From NCBI GenBank assembly GCA_001600175.1, contig BCJC01000003.1:1178001-1242000 (forward strand): a stretch of DNA of 64,000 bases. The letters run 5' to 3'. The DNA comes from Erythrobasidium yunnanense (lineage: Eukaryota > Basidiomycota > Cystobasidiomycetes > Erythrobasidiales > Erythrobasidiaceae). The position numbers and the translations under genes were made by a program. The notes under the pieces are model-generated. The model searched no databases and was not told the origin of the DNA. It saw only the letters and a program-made list of their open reading frames with translations. Position 1 is the stretch's first letter, and each line of letters opens with the position of its first letter. Below are positions 44,295 through 55,037 of the stretch, piece by piece.

Positions 44295-46922
44295 ATGCAC
44301 TACTCTCACATCCTATCCGTCCTTGCTGCTTCGGGCGCAATCTCTGGCTCTCAAGCTAGATCAGTCAAGCATAGAGCACTAGCAAAGGTCGTCAAGAGGG
44401 AAGTCCTACAGGAGGCAAGTAACAACAGTCACATTGGCGTATGTACATGCTGACAGTGACTTCACAGCACTCCCACGAGAAATTCATCACGTCCGTCCGA
44501 ACTTCGCTCAACCTCGACAATCCTCTCGACATCGCAGACCCCATATTCGCTCTGCTCGGTAATGCAGCTGCAAGGTAAGCACCTCTCCAGAACTGTTATC
44601 GCTTCAGCAAGCTGATCTAGTGGTATTATGCAGCTCCGGCGTGCCTCAGGTCGACCCAGACTGTCTTCAGCAAGTAGTCGCCGATCAAGCCTTCACAAAC
44701 GCAAAAGCTGCTGGCAACGTACAAGGACAGGTCGATGCCCTCATCTTCCGAGCGCTTGAGCGAAACACCGGTGCTGTTGGCCAGAAGAGTATCCTCTGCT
44801 CTGCCGTCCAGGCTACCAAGTAAGTTCCAACCTTCTCAGTCTACGAGAGACACTGCTAAATACCATTTGATAGCCCCGAGATCGCTGCCATTACACAACA
44901 CCAAGACCCAGCTTCAGACGGCGCCGCTGCTGCCAACAAGGCCGTCACTCTCGAGCTCGCTCGTCAGATCGCAGCCGTAGGAGGTGACCCTCAGCAAGCT
45001 CTCGAGTCCGGCACCTTCGCTCCAGGTCAACTCGGCGACAATACCGGTGCTGGAAATAGCTGTGATGATTTGGACGACCCTGTCGGATGCATCTTCACCA
45101 AGAACCTCCTCGTCGAGGATGCTACGGCTGTAGAGATCGATGCTGCTGTCGGTGGGGCAGCTGGTGGAAACGGCAATGCTGGAGGAAACGCAAACGCAGG
45201 CAACAATGCAGGTGCGAATGCTGGTGCAGGAGGCAACAACGCAGCGGCTGATTGCCCAGATGCTGTCACGGTCACTGTCACAGCCGGCAATGCTCCTGCA
45301 GCCACCCAAGCTCCAGCGGCTCCTGCCAACAACAACAACAATGCAGCTGCAGGCAACGTGAGCTGGTCTTAGTGCTCATCCACGATTTTCAGTGCTGACT
45401 TGCATTGTGTCATTTCCAGGGCGCCGCTTCCTCTGCTGCCGACATTGCACAAGCTACCGGCAACGTTGAGCTTGGCGAATGCTCCCACATCGGCATGATC
45501 TTCGCAGCTGGTCTTGACGGACGACGCGAAACTGCTTTCCAGCCAGCCGACAAGACCGAATTCAACCATGGATCCGCTCAGAATCCCGACATCATCACAC
45601 GAGCCATGTGCGACACACTCATCAACAACAAGTGCGCTGCCGCGGGTAGCGCAGGACATAACGCTTGTCTCGCTGCTCAAGCTGCTGTTGCAGCTCAGGG
45701 TGCCAATGTTAAGAAGACGGGAGCTACTGCAGATCTTTGGAATTCCATGTTTGGGATCTCGTCAAACTTTGCGGCCGTAGCAGGTATCGATGATCAAGGT
45801 CGTGTCGTCGGTGCTGGCGCCGCTGCTGGTGCTGGAGCAAATGCTGGTGCCGGAGCTGGTGCAGCAGCTGGCAACAACGCTGTAGTGACTCCTCCAGTAG
45901 CTGCCGCACCCATAGTGGCACCCGCAACGGGAGGTTCAGCTGTGAGCCACCTAACCTCTTCTCTGTCAAGCATGATTGCTAATGCATCTTCGTAACAGGG
46001 CGGCGCTTTTTCCATTGAAGCTGCTGCAGCTCTCACTGCCAACATCGATCTCGGATCCTGCCCTCACATTGCTCTAGCATTCGGCGAAGGTATCGAGGGG
46101 CGCAAAGAGACCTCTTTCATCCCTGCTGACCTCGGCGAGTTCAACCATGGCTCAGCCCAGAACCCCAACATCATTACTCAGTTCATGTGTGACAACCTCG
46201 TCAACCAATGCGGTCTGAACGCCAACAGTCCAGGCGTAGCTACCTGCGCAGAGGCTGAGGCTGCTGTGGCTGCTGATGGCGGTCGATCTGGTGCTGTAGC
46301 GGATCTGTGGAACTCTTTCTTTGGCATAAGCACAAACTTTGCAGCTATTCCTGTCGTCGACAATCAGGGAAGAACCGTCTCAGGTGGTCAAGCTCAAGCT
46401 GGAAACGGACAAGCTCAAGCTGGAAACGGACAAGCTCAAACTGGAAACGGACAAGCTCAAGCTGGAAACGGACAAGCTCAGACGGGTGGTGCTGCTCAAG
46501 GTCAAGGTCAAGGTCAAGCTCAGAACACTGGTGCTGGTCAAGCAGCTGCTGCTCCAGCCGGTGCAGCCGCCGGTGGTAACCTTCAAGTAAGTCAAGTCTT
46601 ATTTGGACGAACCTCGAAAACATCGCTGATACACTATTTCAGACCTTCACTGGTACTCTTGGCGGTGTTGCTGCTCCAGCTGTCACTGCTGGTGGACGAG
46701 GCTTCGAGGTAGCCAATAACGATGATTTCCTCAACTTGAGCGCTGCCTTGGGCCGAAGCTGTGATGTGCAGGTACGCTTGGTCCTACTTCCTGTTTCGAA
46801 AGCTGATTATATGGGCTTTACAGAAAAACCAGTGCGCCAATCTGGCCAACGGAGGTGGTCAGGCCTTCAACGTGGCAGACTGCGATGCTCAAGGCAACCA
46901 GTGCCGAGCTGTCATCCAGTAG
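44295..46922 (+). CDS. Secreted, internally duplicated Ala/Gly/Asn-rich surface protein
   Basis: About 744 residues from ATG 44295. The N-terminus (MHYSHILSVLAASGAISGSQA) is a signal peptide, and KVVKR (about residue 36) is a Kex2-type processing site. Seven coding introns are seen: 44415-44467 (GC-AG), 44575-44633, 44820-44873, 45358-45419, 45942-45998, 46587-46642 and 46772-46823. The core is a module present twice, about 45420-45800 and 45999-46380. Each copy has IDLGSCPHI-like, AFxxGxEGRxETxFxPADxxEFNHGSAQNPxIIT, MCDxLxNxC and ADLWNSxFGISxNFAA. The copies are joined by Ala/Gly/Asn linkers, and the second is followed by a tandem GQAQAGN repeat. The Cys-containing ends suggest disulfides. 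No catalytic motif; a cell-wall or secreted structural role is inference. Confidence 0.85.
46386..46490 (+). repeat. 21-bp tandem repeat encoding GQAQAGN units
   Basis: Five in-frame 21-bp units of the kind GG(A/T)CAAGCTCAAGCTGGAAAC, with a few changes (AAGCTCAAACTGG, AAGCTCAGACGGG), followed by short GGTCAA repeats. The near-identity at DNA level suggests recent slippage and likely length variation between strains. Confidence 0.9.
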
Positions 46923-46924
46923 AC

Positions 46925-47071
46925 GTAAGTATCTCATCTTCTTCCTATCGGTGTTGAGATGCATGTTTGTGAGAGCTTCGATCGGAAGCAAGCTGATATT
47001 GTAACGCGTTTCTTCTCGTTTTCTACGCACTCCTCTCCTCCGCTACATACTACTACTGACTTATCTTACAG
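46925..47071 (+). other. Probable 3' UTR intron of the secreted repeat protein gene
   Basis: A strong donor GTAAGT begins only 2 nt after the TAG stop (46920-46922). A branch-like TACTGAC (47054-47060) and acceptor TTACAG (47066-47071) follow. The 147-nt intron would lie wholly in the 3' UTR. It does not change the protein and is too close to the stop to be expected to trigger nonsense-mediated decay. Confidence 0.55.
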
Positions 47072-47108
47072 GGGTTGAAACCAACAATACTTCGTGCATA
47101 AACTTCCT

Positions 47109-47718
47109 TCAGACGGCCACAACTACTGCAGCATATGTTTTCTCCAGCTTGACAGACTCTTTCCACTCATTCTCTACCTTCTCCCAGTCGTTCAACTGCT
47201 CCTCCAAAATGATGCTCTCGTCCAGAGCAATTACTCTGGGCTGGCTAATGACTTCGTAGTCTACCAGTTCTGCAGGACACATCTTTCAGTTTTGACTTGA
47301 CGAGGAGGACGGCCGAAGAAGGCTCACCAGTGTCTGACTTGGGCTTGGCCTGCTTGAGCAAAGCTACATCGAAGAGGCTGAGCTGGCTTCGAGCAGCTGG
47401 TTCATCCGACTCCTTTACGATCGCGGAGCTGATGTCGCGTTGTACGCTTGGACCGTTGATGTCTGGAAGCTGATGGTCTGACTCTGGTTCCTTGACGAGA
47501 GACACTCCTTCCTCGACGGCGTGCATGAGGTTGTCATACTGGAACTTGTCGCTCTTCGTCGCGGTGACCTTGGTGTTTACGAAGGATGATATCTGGGCGC
47601 GACTTGGATGTTTCGCGAGCACACTGACGTGTCCTGGAAGAGTAGTTCTAGGATGGACTCTGTGCGCAAGCGCCCTGGCTCTGTTCTGGTCTCTGATGAT
47701 GCGGTGTTCTTGGAGCAT
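47109..47718 (-). CDS. Small protein of unknown function
   Basis: ATG 47716-47718 (MLQEHRIIRDQNRARALAHRV). Two exons, 47328-47718 and 47109-47269, are joined by a 58-nt GTGAGC...CTGCAG intron. The first exon ends KPKSDT and the second reads ELVDYEVISQPRVIAL then DESIILEEQLNDWEKVENEW, ending YAAVVVAV and TGA. Without the intron the frame would end early in a Ser/Arg-rich tail that looks non-coding. The product is about 183 residues, basic at the N-terminus and acidic/coiled at the C-terminus, with no signal peptide or membrane helix. It converges with the secreted repeat protein gene. Family not recognised. Confidence 0.65.
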
Positions 47719-48278
47719 GGCCGGTGAATGAGGGTGGATGGATGAGAGGAAGGCTACAATAGTTGAGTTGCGATGTGATACGATGTGATACGATGATGTC
47801 CTCTCGTTAGGCAGCTCCGTGTGTGACGGTTAGACCTGTCAACTCGCCTAATATGCCCAAATGGCATGCATTGATAACAAGGTGATAAGGACATGGCCCG
47901 GGACATACAAGAGACGCGCAATCATAATACAACAAACAGATCTCATTTGTCACGTCTGATGCCTCTTCGTTTGCTCAGTCCTTTCACAGCGAAGACAAGC
48001 TGGACAACCGAGGCGTTCATTGGCTTTCTCGCGATGTCGATATACCTGTATTCTGATACTACCATCATCGTAAGATCGTCGTACTCCCTTCGCTATCTAC
48101 CTTCTCACTGTTGTCGGCTTTCCCTTACCCTTTTGTCCCTTGTTTGAGTGTTTGCCCTGTTCCCTTCCCGACGACGCAGCCAGCAGCAGCAGCCAGAATG
48201 GCGCAGTAGACTCGCAGGAATCAGACATCGACAGTCAATCTGTAGCATTATACCAACATCATCAACCTTGATTCAAGA
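47719..48278. other. Divergent promoter region upstream of the phosphatase gene
   Basis: 560 bp. It contains a 10-bp direct repeat (CGATGTGATA twice, 47771-47790) close to the minus-strand gene. No convincing ORF. Confidence 0.5.
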
Positions 48279-50412
48279 ATGTCGATGCTCCGAAGCAAAC
48301 GAAGCGTCTGCGAACTCGCGGGAGGTCAGGAATCATCAGAGGGAGCGACCAACAGTAAAGGCGCCAACGACGACGAAGTAGCAGTGTTGGATCTGTCGAC
48401 ATACTCACGCAAACGAAGAGCAACTCCGCCGTTGGTCCTCCATTTCGAGCAAGCTACAACCGCCCAAACCGCGTATAGCGAGTCGCGACGAAACAACATG
48501 GCAATAGCAACAAGCACTGTCAATGCAGTACCATCGTCGTTACAACCTTCTTCTATTTCTTCTCCCTTCCCATCCACGTCAAGCTCTTCTTGCTTCTCTA
48601 CTGCACCGCCGGCTGCGAATCCAGCACCCGCAGCTGGCGACACCAGCAACCCGTCATCTCTGAACTCTACTACTGCTCTGCAACCTACATCATTCGCATC
48701 AAGAAGACACAACAAGAACAACAAGCAGCTCTTCCTCGTAGTCCCAGGGTCATCGTCAACAAGCGACTCAACTGGTCGCATCCCTCTCAGCCCGACATCC
48801 CAACATCAACTAGACATCTCGGAAACAAAGTCGTGTCCTCCTACACCACGCTTTGTGCTGGATACAGACGCAAATCAGCCCGCAGTCGACCCGTCAAAAG
48901 CAGAAACACTCAAGGTCAGCTGAGATCTCCCCATAGCATGCTTGACGCCGGGCTGACATGTCTGACACAGTCTGCACTACGTGGAGACATGACTATGAAA
49001 CGTAGGACATCGCTCCCGCGACTCAACATCAAGGCAAATCTACGTTTAGACACCGGCAAATCGACATGTGACCGAGAACTCCCTCCTCCGACACCCTCTA
49101 TCAGCCAATGCCCAGCGACAGCCAACAGTATTACTATGGTCACCCTGGTAGGGCGCAACAAGGAAGCCGGTGCGCCCGTAGCAGAGTCCGAGTCTCCTGA
49201 AGATTTCCCGTACCAGAATGGCCCGCGAGAGATTCTGCCCAATCTATTTTTGGGCTCTGAGCACAACGCAAAGGATTTGGAGACACTCAGAAGATATAAT
49301 ATCACGACTGTTATATGTGTTGCGAAGGAGGTCGCGTGCCCGTGGCAATCGGACGAAACTATCGAGGAAAGCGACGAGACGGATGAAGGGACAGACAGCT
49401 TTGGATCAGATAGCGATCAAGAGGACAAGAGTATAGAGCAGCATTCAAGTCGGAATGGTAACTTCCTAGTCCCGCCGAGCATCAACACACCTTGTCACCC
49501 CTCAGCTTCCTCTTCTAGATCGGCATCTCCTCTTGTCAGGTCGACAGCTAGCACGCCCAACCTACAACAACGCTTCCATCAACAAGAAGCATCTGCTTCA
49601 TCCGCCAGAAAGTCACCCTGCCGTACTTCTACCTATACATCCCAACCTCGCACCTCTACCTCCCATCCTAGCGTCTTTCGACGCAGATTCACACAAAGCC
49701 GGCTTTTAGGTCGTCCTGCATTACAATATACCAAGCTTCCATGGGGCCACGATGAAGACAACATCGCCTCTCAATTCACGTCTCATCAAATCTGCGAGAT
49801 GATCGACCAAGCTCGCGAAAACGGTGGAAATTGCCTTGTGCACTGCCAGTTAGGCGTGTCGCGCTCGGCGACACTCATGATTGGGTACTGCATGAGACAA
49901 GCTAGTCTGGGATCGGAGCCGGCACTGTCGGACATCAAGACGATGCATGATTCTTATTCGTATGTGAGAGGGAAGTCGCGTTGGGTAGCTCCAAATATCG
50001 GCTTGCTGGTGAGTGGATTAAGATTCCAATCAATCATAGAAGCGGTTGCTAATATATCTGTATCACCTCTCAGGCGCAACTTGTGCAGTACGAACGCATT
50101 TTGCAGTCCGCTTCGTCAGATCAAAAAGATCTACCGTATACAAACTCGGCCTACTACGACAGTCAAGCTTCTCTATACACAAGCACTCCCGACAACCTTT
50201 CTCCCTCCTCCACTACTGAGTCTTCCGATAGCAAAGACTCCTCGCTTGGCACCCCTGATCCGAACACCTCTATACGCCAATATGGCTTAAGTACACCGCC
50301 AAAATTCAGGCATGCCGAGTCGTCGTTCGATGAACAGCTGTCTCCAATGACGGCTGCTATTCGCATTACCAAACATTCCGACTATGGCACGGCAGATGGA
50401 TTGGCAGCTTAG
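48279..50412 (+). CDS. Dual-specificity (MAP kinase) protein phosphatase
   Basis: About 670 residues from ATG 48279 (MSMLRSKRSVCEL). Two introns (after KAETLK, donor GTCAGC; after NIGLL, donor GTGAGT) connect three exons. The N-terminal ~220 residues are Ser/Thr/Pro-rich and carry short basic and Pro motifs such as KRRTSLPRLNIKANLRL, which resembles a MAP-kinase docking site (inference). The DSP domain starts at GPREILPNLFLGSEHNAKD. It holds NITTVICVAKEVACPW, then a ~130-residue low-complexity insertion (49345-49735), then TKLPWGHDEDNI, and the catalytic loop VHCQLGVSRSAT (HCxxGxxRS; Cys and Arg intact). The C-terminal tail is Ser/Thr-rich. It resembles the fungal Msg5/Pmp1 group, which dephosphorylates cell-wall or pheromone MAP kinases; the target here is not known. 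Confidence 0.9.
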
Positions 50413-50814
50413 CTGTTGTGAGTGGAGTAGAAGCAGCCGGATTGCTTGCACTGCCTGCACGCAGCCTCCGGGCTCAACAAGATGCCCGGCCCAAAACTCA
50501 AGGACACTACTTTTCGTACTCCGGACATCCTCCTCTTAGCAGTTCTTACAAAAGGCTTGATCTGAAGTACAGCAGTATCGCATTGGTTCTCTTCTCAGAT
50601 ATGTCCCCCACTATGTCGTTGTCCGTTACCGTACATCCCAGTCTGTATCTTTTAGCCGTTTTTATCCACTTCCGCTATATCGCTGGTCGAATAGCACTAT
50701 CTTCATGCCAGCTTGGGCAGCTTCATCGCCGTAGCGAATACTGAGCTGAGATTGGCGGCTTTCATTCTGAGATTGCGACGTCAGCTAGGTCGTGGCATGG
50801 GCGCGGGTCGGATC
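50413..50814. other. Convergent region between phosphatase and RWD gene
   Basis: 402 bp holding two 3' UTRs. A plus-strand frame at 50418-50744 lacks coding character. Nothing else seen. Confidence 0.45.
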
Positions 50815-51844
50815 CTACAGAGCACCTAGATCTGACATGGAATCGACCTCGCGGTTCGAGGGCTTCTTGGCATCTCCTGATTCGATTCCAGAATGGACAC
50901 CGAGGCGCAGATCGCACAGCGTGGATAGGACGGTAGATCTATCTCTTTCGCCTGTTGTGTTACTTTCTTCGTATCGAACTTGCAGTGCATACCATTGCAG
51001 TGCCTGTTCTGCAATCTTTAGATGATTTGCAAGCAGCGGGTCAGTTATAGAAGACGGACCTTGATGCGCCGAAGAAACTCGTCAACATCGTCATCGATGC
51101 CTTCAACGACTATCACGCCGGGATAGCTGAAGGTACGTCAGAAAACAACTAGGCTTCTTGCGACCTTGCTCACCCGATTTTCGAGATAGTCCATACTTGT
51201 AACTCTGTAGACCACTGATGTATATCTTTCCGTTTCGAAGTTGCCAGCAGATGATGACTCCAGAGCAAGGCGCATTTCGTAGTCAAAAGGGGAGCCTGAG
51301 GGATGTCCAGCATGCTTGGTTGAGCAATCTCGGTCAGAGGCGGAGACGCTACTTCAGAGAGCAAATAGCTTTGTAGAGAGGAGAAGATAGTGAATAAGGG
51401 AAGGTCTGATCAATTTCGTCAAGCGTTCTTCCACAAGTTACAGAATTGCAGGAGCTTGCCTTGCTCTTGAGCTTCCTGGTACATCCCAGGGATCTTCTCG
51501 GATAGATCAGTTTGCAGGCTTCTATCATCGCATATGACAGCCAGATCATGCGGTCCTATCGGATCTCGAATATGGATCTTCAGGGAGACATTTCGAGGTA
51601 ATGAGACGGTGAAAATCAGAGGAAGGGGGATATTTTTCCGGGAGGCCTTGGGTCAGATAGGCGAGAGTAAGAGGGAGGGCCTACGCAGGAGAACAGCAAT
51701 CAAGGGCGGCCGTACCTGGGGATCAAGACTACGCCAGAATCCGATGGTTGAGGGAGGCAGCGTGTCATCATATCGAATCTCGTCTTCTAGTAGTGTTGAC
51801 TGCAGTACTGAAACGTCTTCGATCAATCTCGCATAATCGGTCAT
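50815..51844 (-). CDS. RWD domain plus DUF1115 protein, RWDD2 type
   Basis: ATG 51842-51844 (MTDYARLIEDVSVLQSTLLEDEI). The frame needs several introns: one of 72 nt with a CTGAC branch after SLDPQ, leading into ASRKNIPLPLIFTVSLPRN; a 36-nt one (51406-51441) after KLLQF; one after WTISKIG; and one after LRRIK. The RWD-like half is followed by the DUF1115 signature ALLWSHHLLATSKRKDI, HQWSTELQV, GYPGVIVVEGIDDDVDEFLRRIK and ALQWYALQVRYEE, matching the RWDD2 family. The stop is TAG at 50815-50817. The family has no established enzymatic role; RWD domains mediate protein contacts, often in ubiquitin pathways. Splicing was reconstructed by eye. Confidence 0.82.
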
Positions 51845-52436
51845 GTATGTCGTAAACGCAAAGGATCAAAAGATGAATATTCCTTGAATGTATTTACATA
51901 CATTCTCCTCGTACTCTTTCAACAGTTTCATATGTATGCCGCAACAATGACGGAACAGCGTACACTTCCCACAACGTAGGTGCCGTATACATCGAATTAC
52001 ACCCCGAGTATTAGCTAGGCGAAGTCGCCGCTACCAATTAGTCTCGGAGGACGCCCTTGAGCATGCGACGAAGGTTTTAGGCTCGCGGAGTACTGCTACT
52101 CAAGCCTGGGCGAATGTAAACCGCGCTTGGAAGGCTCTCGGTTTCTGATCTAGTTCGAGGCCGTGGCTACCATTTGCTGAACTGCTGTTTATAGTATCTC
52201 CGCTCGTCCATTCGATTCGATCCTTCATGGTCTCAGCGGATTCGAAGGTTCGCGTATTTCCAGGTAGTCGGGAGCTTGACCGCCTTGAAGGTCACGATGA
52301 TGCTGAAGCGCGAGCATGCTGCACGTTTATGGGGCTAAATAGAGCGGAAGTCAGTTATAGCAATGTCTCGTATATCGTGAATCGAATGTCGCTCACGGAA
52401 AAGGTTCGCCTATATACATGGCTTTCCTTAAGTTCT
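51845..52436. other. Intergenic region between RWD gene and BMT2
   Basis: 592 bp: promoter of the RWD gene and 3' UTR of BMT2. A plus-strand frame from ATG 52227 overlaps the BMT2 end in antisense and looks spurious. No tRNA or repeat was identified. Confidence 0.45.
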
Positions 52437-53352
52437 TTACTTGACGATGACCACAAAGTTGTTGCGCTTGACTCCAGGTCGCACTTCCGTACGAGGCCAC
52501 GTCTTGCTGTTGCGAGGGCCAGGCTGAAGCAGCCAGTGTGTCAACATGGCAGTGTCGCCTTGAACCGCGACTTTCCATCCTAGTGTTTGCAGTATTCCAG
52601 TGAGTCGCTCGTGGTCCATATAGCGGGAGCTGTGTAGTAGATAGCAACATTAGCAATATGCTAGCCTCGCAAAGCGAGCCAAACTGACTTTGCCAGGCAG
52701 GCCAGAGGAAGGACGAGATAGAGGAAGCCATCTGATTTCATAAAGTCGTGAGGACGAAGGAGCATTTGGGCTGAAATCCATGTTAGCTATACAAACTTGA
52801 CCTGAAGAGACAGAATTGCGCACTCCGCTTTTCCAGATCGCCCACAAAGTTCAGCACCAGCGACAGACAGACGACATCGTACGCCTCTTTTGGGACTGGA
52901 TACTCCAGAAAGTCGGCTTGCTGGACATGCGCTGCTTGCGGGTTCAGGTCAATATATGTAGGTTGGAACGATCGGTATTTCTTGTAGGCTTGACCATCTA
53001 TAGCTCCTACATCCAATAGCTTGGTACTCTTGCGACCACGTAGCTTCTCGAGCTCCCGTACTAGCCATTTGCTTGACTCTCCATTTTTCGCGCCCGTCTT
53101 GCTTGCGCTCTGATATTCTTCAAGACCGCCTAGATCTTGCTGTTTACGAAGAAGCTCCATTCGTTCCGCTCCTGTAGCCTTCGCAAGCTGCTTCTCCAGA
53201 GCATGGAACGTTGCAATTTTCTCTGCATGAGCCGGCCTGTTCGAGCCAGCTGGCCTTTTCGACAGTCGCTCTCGAATAGCTTTACGCCTGGCTCCTATCT
53301 GTCGTGCATTACGCTGCTTCTTGGCAGGAGCTTCGTTCTGGTTGGTACCCAT
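52437..53352 (-). CDS. BMT2: 25S rRNA adenine-N1 methyltransferase
   Basis: Bmt2 makes m1A in helix 65 of 25S rRNA in the nucleolus, using S-adenosylmethionine. ATG 53350-53352 (MGTNQNEAPAKKQRNARQIGARRKAI) starts a basic, nucleolar-type N-terminus. The family features follow: YQSASKTGAKNGESSKWLVREL, KLLDVGAIDGQAYKKY (SAM-binding loop), PTYIDLNPQ, ADFLEYPVP, YDVVCLSLVLNFVGD, and after an intron QMLLRPHDF and FLYLVLPLACL. The end is RYMDHERLTGILQTLGW ... RNNFVVIVK with stop TAA at 52437-52439. Two short introns. Length fits the family. Confidence 0.93.
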
Positions 53353-53497
53353 GATGTGGTTTTGCTACGAAGCAGACCACACAGCGACTAATAGAGACAA
53401 CAACATATCTGACTGAACTCCTAAATCTTGTACAGACTATTTAACGAGGGGTATTCACTGATGCTACTGATTGCTGCTCTACTGCTTCTCCGACTAT

Positions 53498-54676
53498 CTA
53501 CTTCACAGTCCCGGTACTCCCACTTCTGCCAGACCCGTTGGTATACGTTGCTCCTTCGACAGCAGCCGCATATCCCCTAATCTGTCTCGTAGCCAGTCGG
53601 CGACTGTAGTAGTCTGAAACCAGGCACGGAAGATCCGTCTCCAGAAAGGGGGTCTGTCTTGTCTGTGCAGCGTAGCTCGCTTTCCGCCTGTCCATCCGCA
53701 GACAGCGTCTTTCGAGAGCGGCCCCTCGATACTCTCTCCTCTCCCGCTGGCTGCGAGGACGTCCATCGAGAGAGGCTGAAGACGAATCTTCGCTCAGCTC
53801 GGTAGAGATAGTGCTAATTTCCGAAGACGACCGTTTCTCTTGTGCAGGCGTGATAAGTCGTCTTCTTTTGCCTGTAATGGGCGCGAGCGTCACAACTGGT
53901 CGTCTTTTGGGCCCTTTGCCTGGTAAGAGAGGAGACGAAGGTACCGCGGCATCGACCGGAGCCGCTCGGCGTGACCGCTTGGGACGATATGTGTCTGGCC
54001 AGAGTTCCTGTTTCTGCTCGAGAGATAGCTCTCCGCTTTGAATCGGAGCCAGCACAGATAACCATGGAGAAGATAGGGGAAAGGAAGGTAAGGTAGATGA
54101 AGGTGGTTCACGATTCTTTATCGTCTTCAATGTTGGTAACTCAGAAGGGGAGAGAGGAGGATATATATGTGCATTATAAGGATATATGGATGGGAATTGA
54201 GGAGCGGAACTTGAGTTCGGAGCTGTGGCCGAAATTTGCTGGACAGTATTTCGAGAGTTCTGCTGTTGAGATGCCTGAGCTGCTTTTCTCTGCCTTTCTC
54301 GCCTCGCGGCGTCCCGTGCTGGGCCCTATTGTCAATGACAAGCTTGTCAGTAATGATGCTCCACAGCGATGGATGCGACTCACGATGTATTCCTCTGCTG
54401 ATGAAACTTCGCTCGCGCTTTTTCTTCGCCCATCGACTTCATGGCTGGCCTAGAGATGCAAACTTGGGTCAGTTTCAAAACGGAATAAATGTGGAAATGA
54501 ATTACAGGAATATCGGTATCGCGAGGGTCAGTTTCTTGCCGTCCTATCTGTGAAGGTACGTTCTGATTGATGTATTATATTAGTTTTATCTCGACCATCG
54601 TGCTCAAGGCACAGACGCACCGAAGCTGGTGCTTGCTGTAGATTCTTTCAGCTACCGATCTTCCAGCGTCCGTCAT
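53498..54676 (-). CDS. Basic, disordered nuclear-type protein of unknown function
   Basis: The last exon (53498-54325) is long and clearly coding but has no ATG. Three phase-0 introns (54326-54383, 54450-54505, 54548-54655) link it to exons 54384-54449, 54506-54547 and 54656-54676, starting at ATG 54674-54676 (MTDAGRS). The product is about 318 residues. It begins with a polar stretch, then DAARRERQRKAAQASQQQ (a basic helix), a Pro/Ser/Tyr region, WPDTYRPKRSRRAAPVD and KRRPVVTL...GKRRRL (likely nuclear localisation signals), and a Ser-rich segment. A conserved-looking end follows: YRGAALERRCLRMDRRKAS, PCLVSDYYSRRLATRQIRGYA. No known domain was recognised. A DNA- or chromatin-associated role is only suggested by composition. 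Confidence 0.6.
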
Positions 54677-55037
54677 GGAAAGTACGTACAAGAGATGACG
54701 GAGGAGGAGCTTGGGACTCTAGATTGTCTTGCCCGTGTGGGTGGCCGGAGTTTATCGATGGAGGATAGCGGGCAAACGGGGAGGGATGGGACGAGGGAGA
54801 GAAAGGCAGGGTGGCATCTGAGTAGGTACGGCGATGGGCGCCCTGAGTCGATGTTCCAGTATGTTCCTGATCGAAAATATCAGCAAAAAATACTTCGAAA
54901 AAAAAATGAAGAAAAAGAATCGAAGGCCAGACTCGAACTTGGGCCCCATTTTCAGGTAGCCTAGTTTGATTTGACCTGCTTTCCTTCTCACCTCGTTGTT
55001 CACGTTTCCTTCTTCACCTTGCAGCTGCACGCCTGAA

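Noticed and set aside
51620-51640. Apparent frameshift at the run of five G in the RWD gene
   Set aside because: Choosing the 72-nt intron with the CCCAAG acceptor gives a continuous frame, so no indel is needed.
54926-54944. B-box-like GTTCGAGTC on the minus strand followed by oligo-T, resembling the 3' end of a tRNA gene
   Set aside because: The T-stem pairs poorly (two mismatches in five) and no matching 5' acceptor strand or A box could be found upstream.
54629-54964. Plus-strand 111-codon frame in the 54.7-kb gap
   Set aside because: It begins with GTG, runs through an A-rich tract and overlaps the exon that starts the minus-strand gene at 54676.
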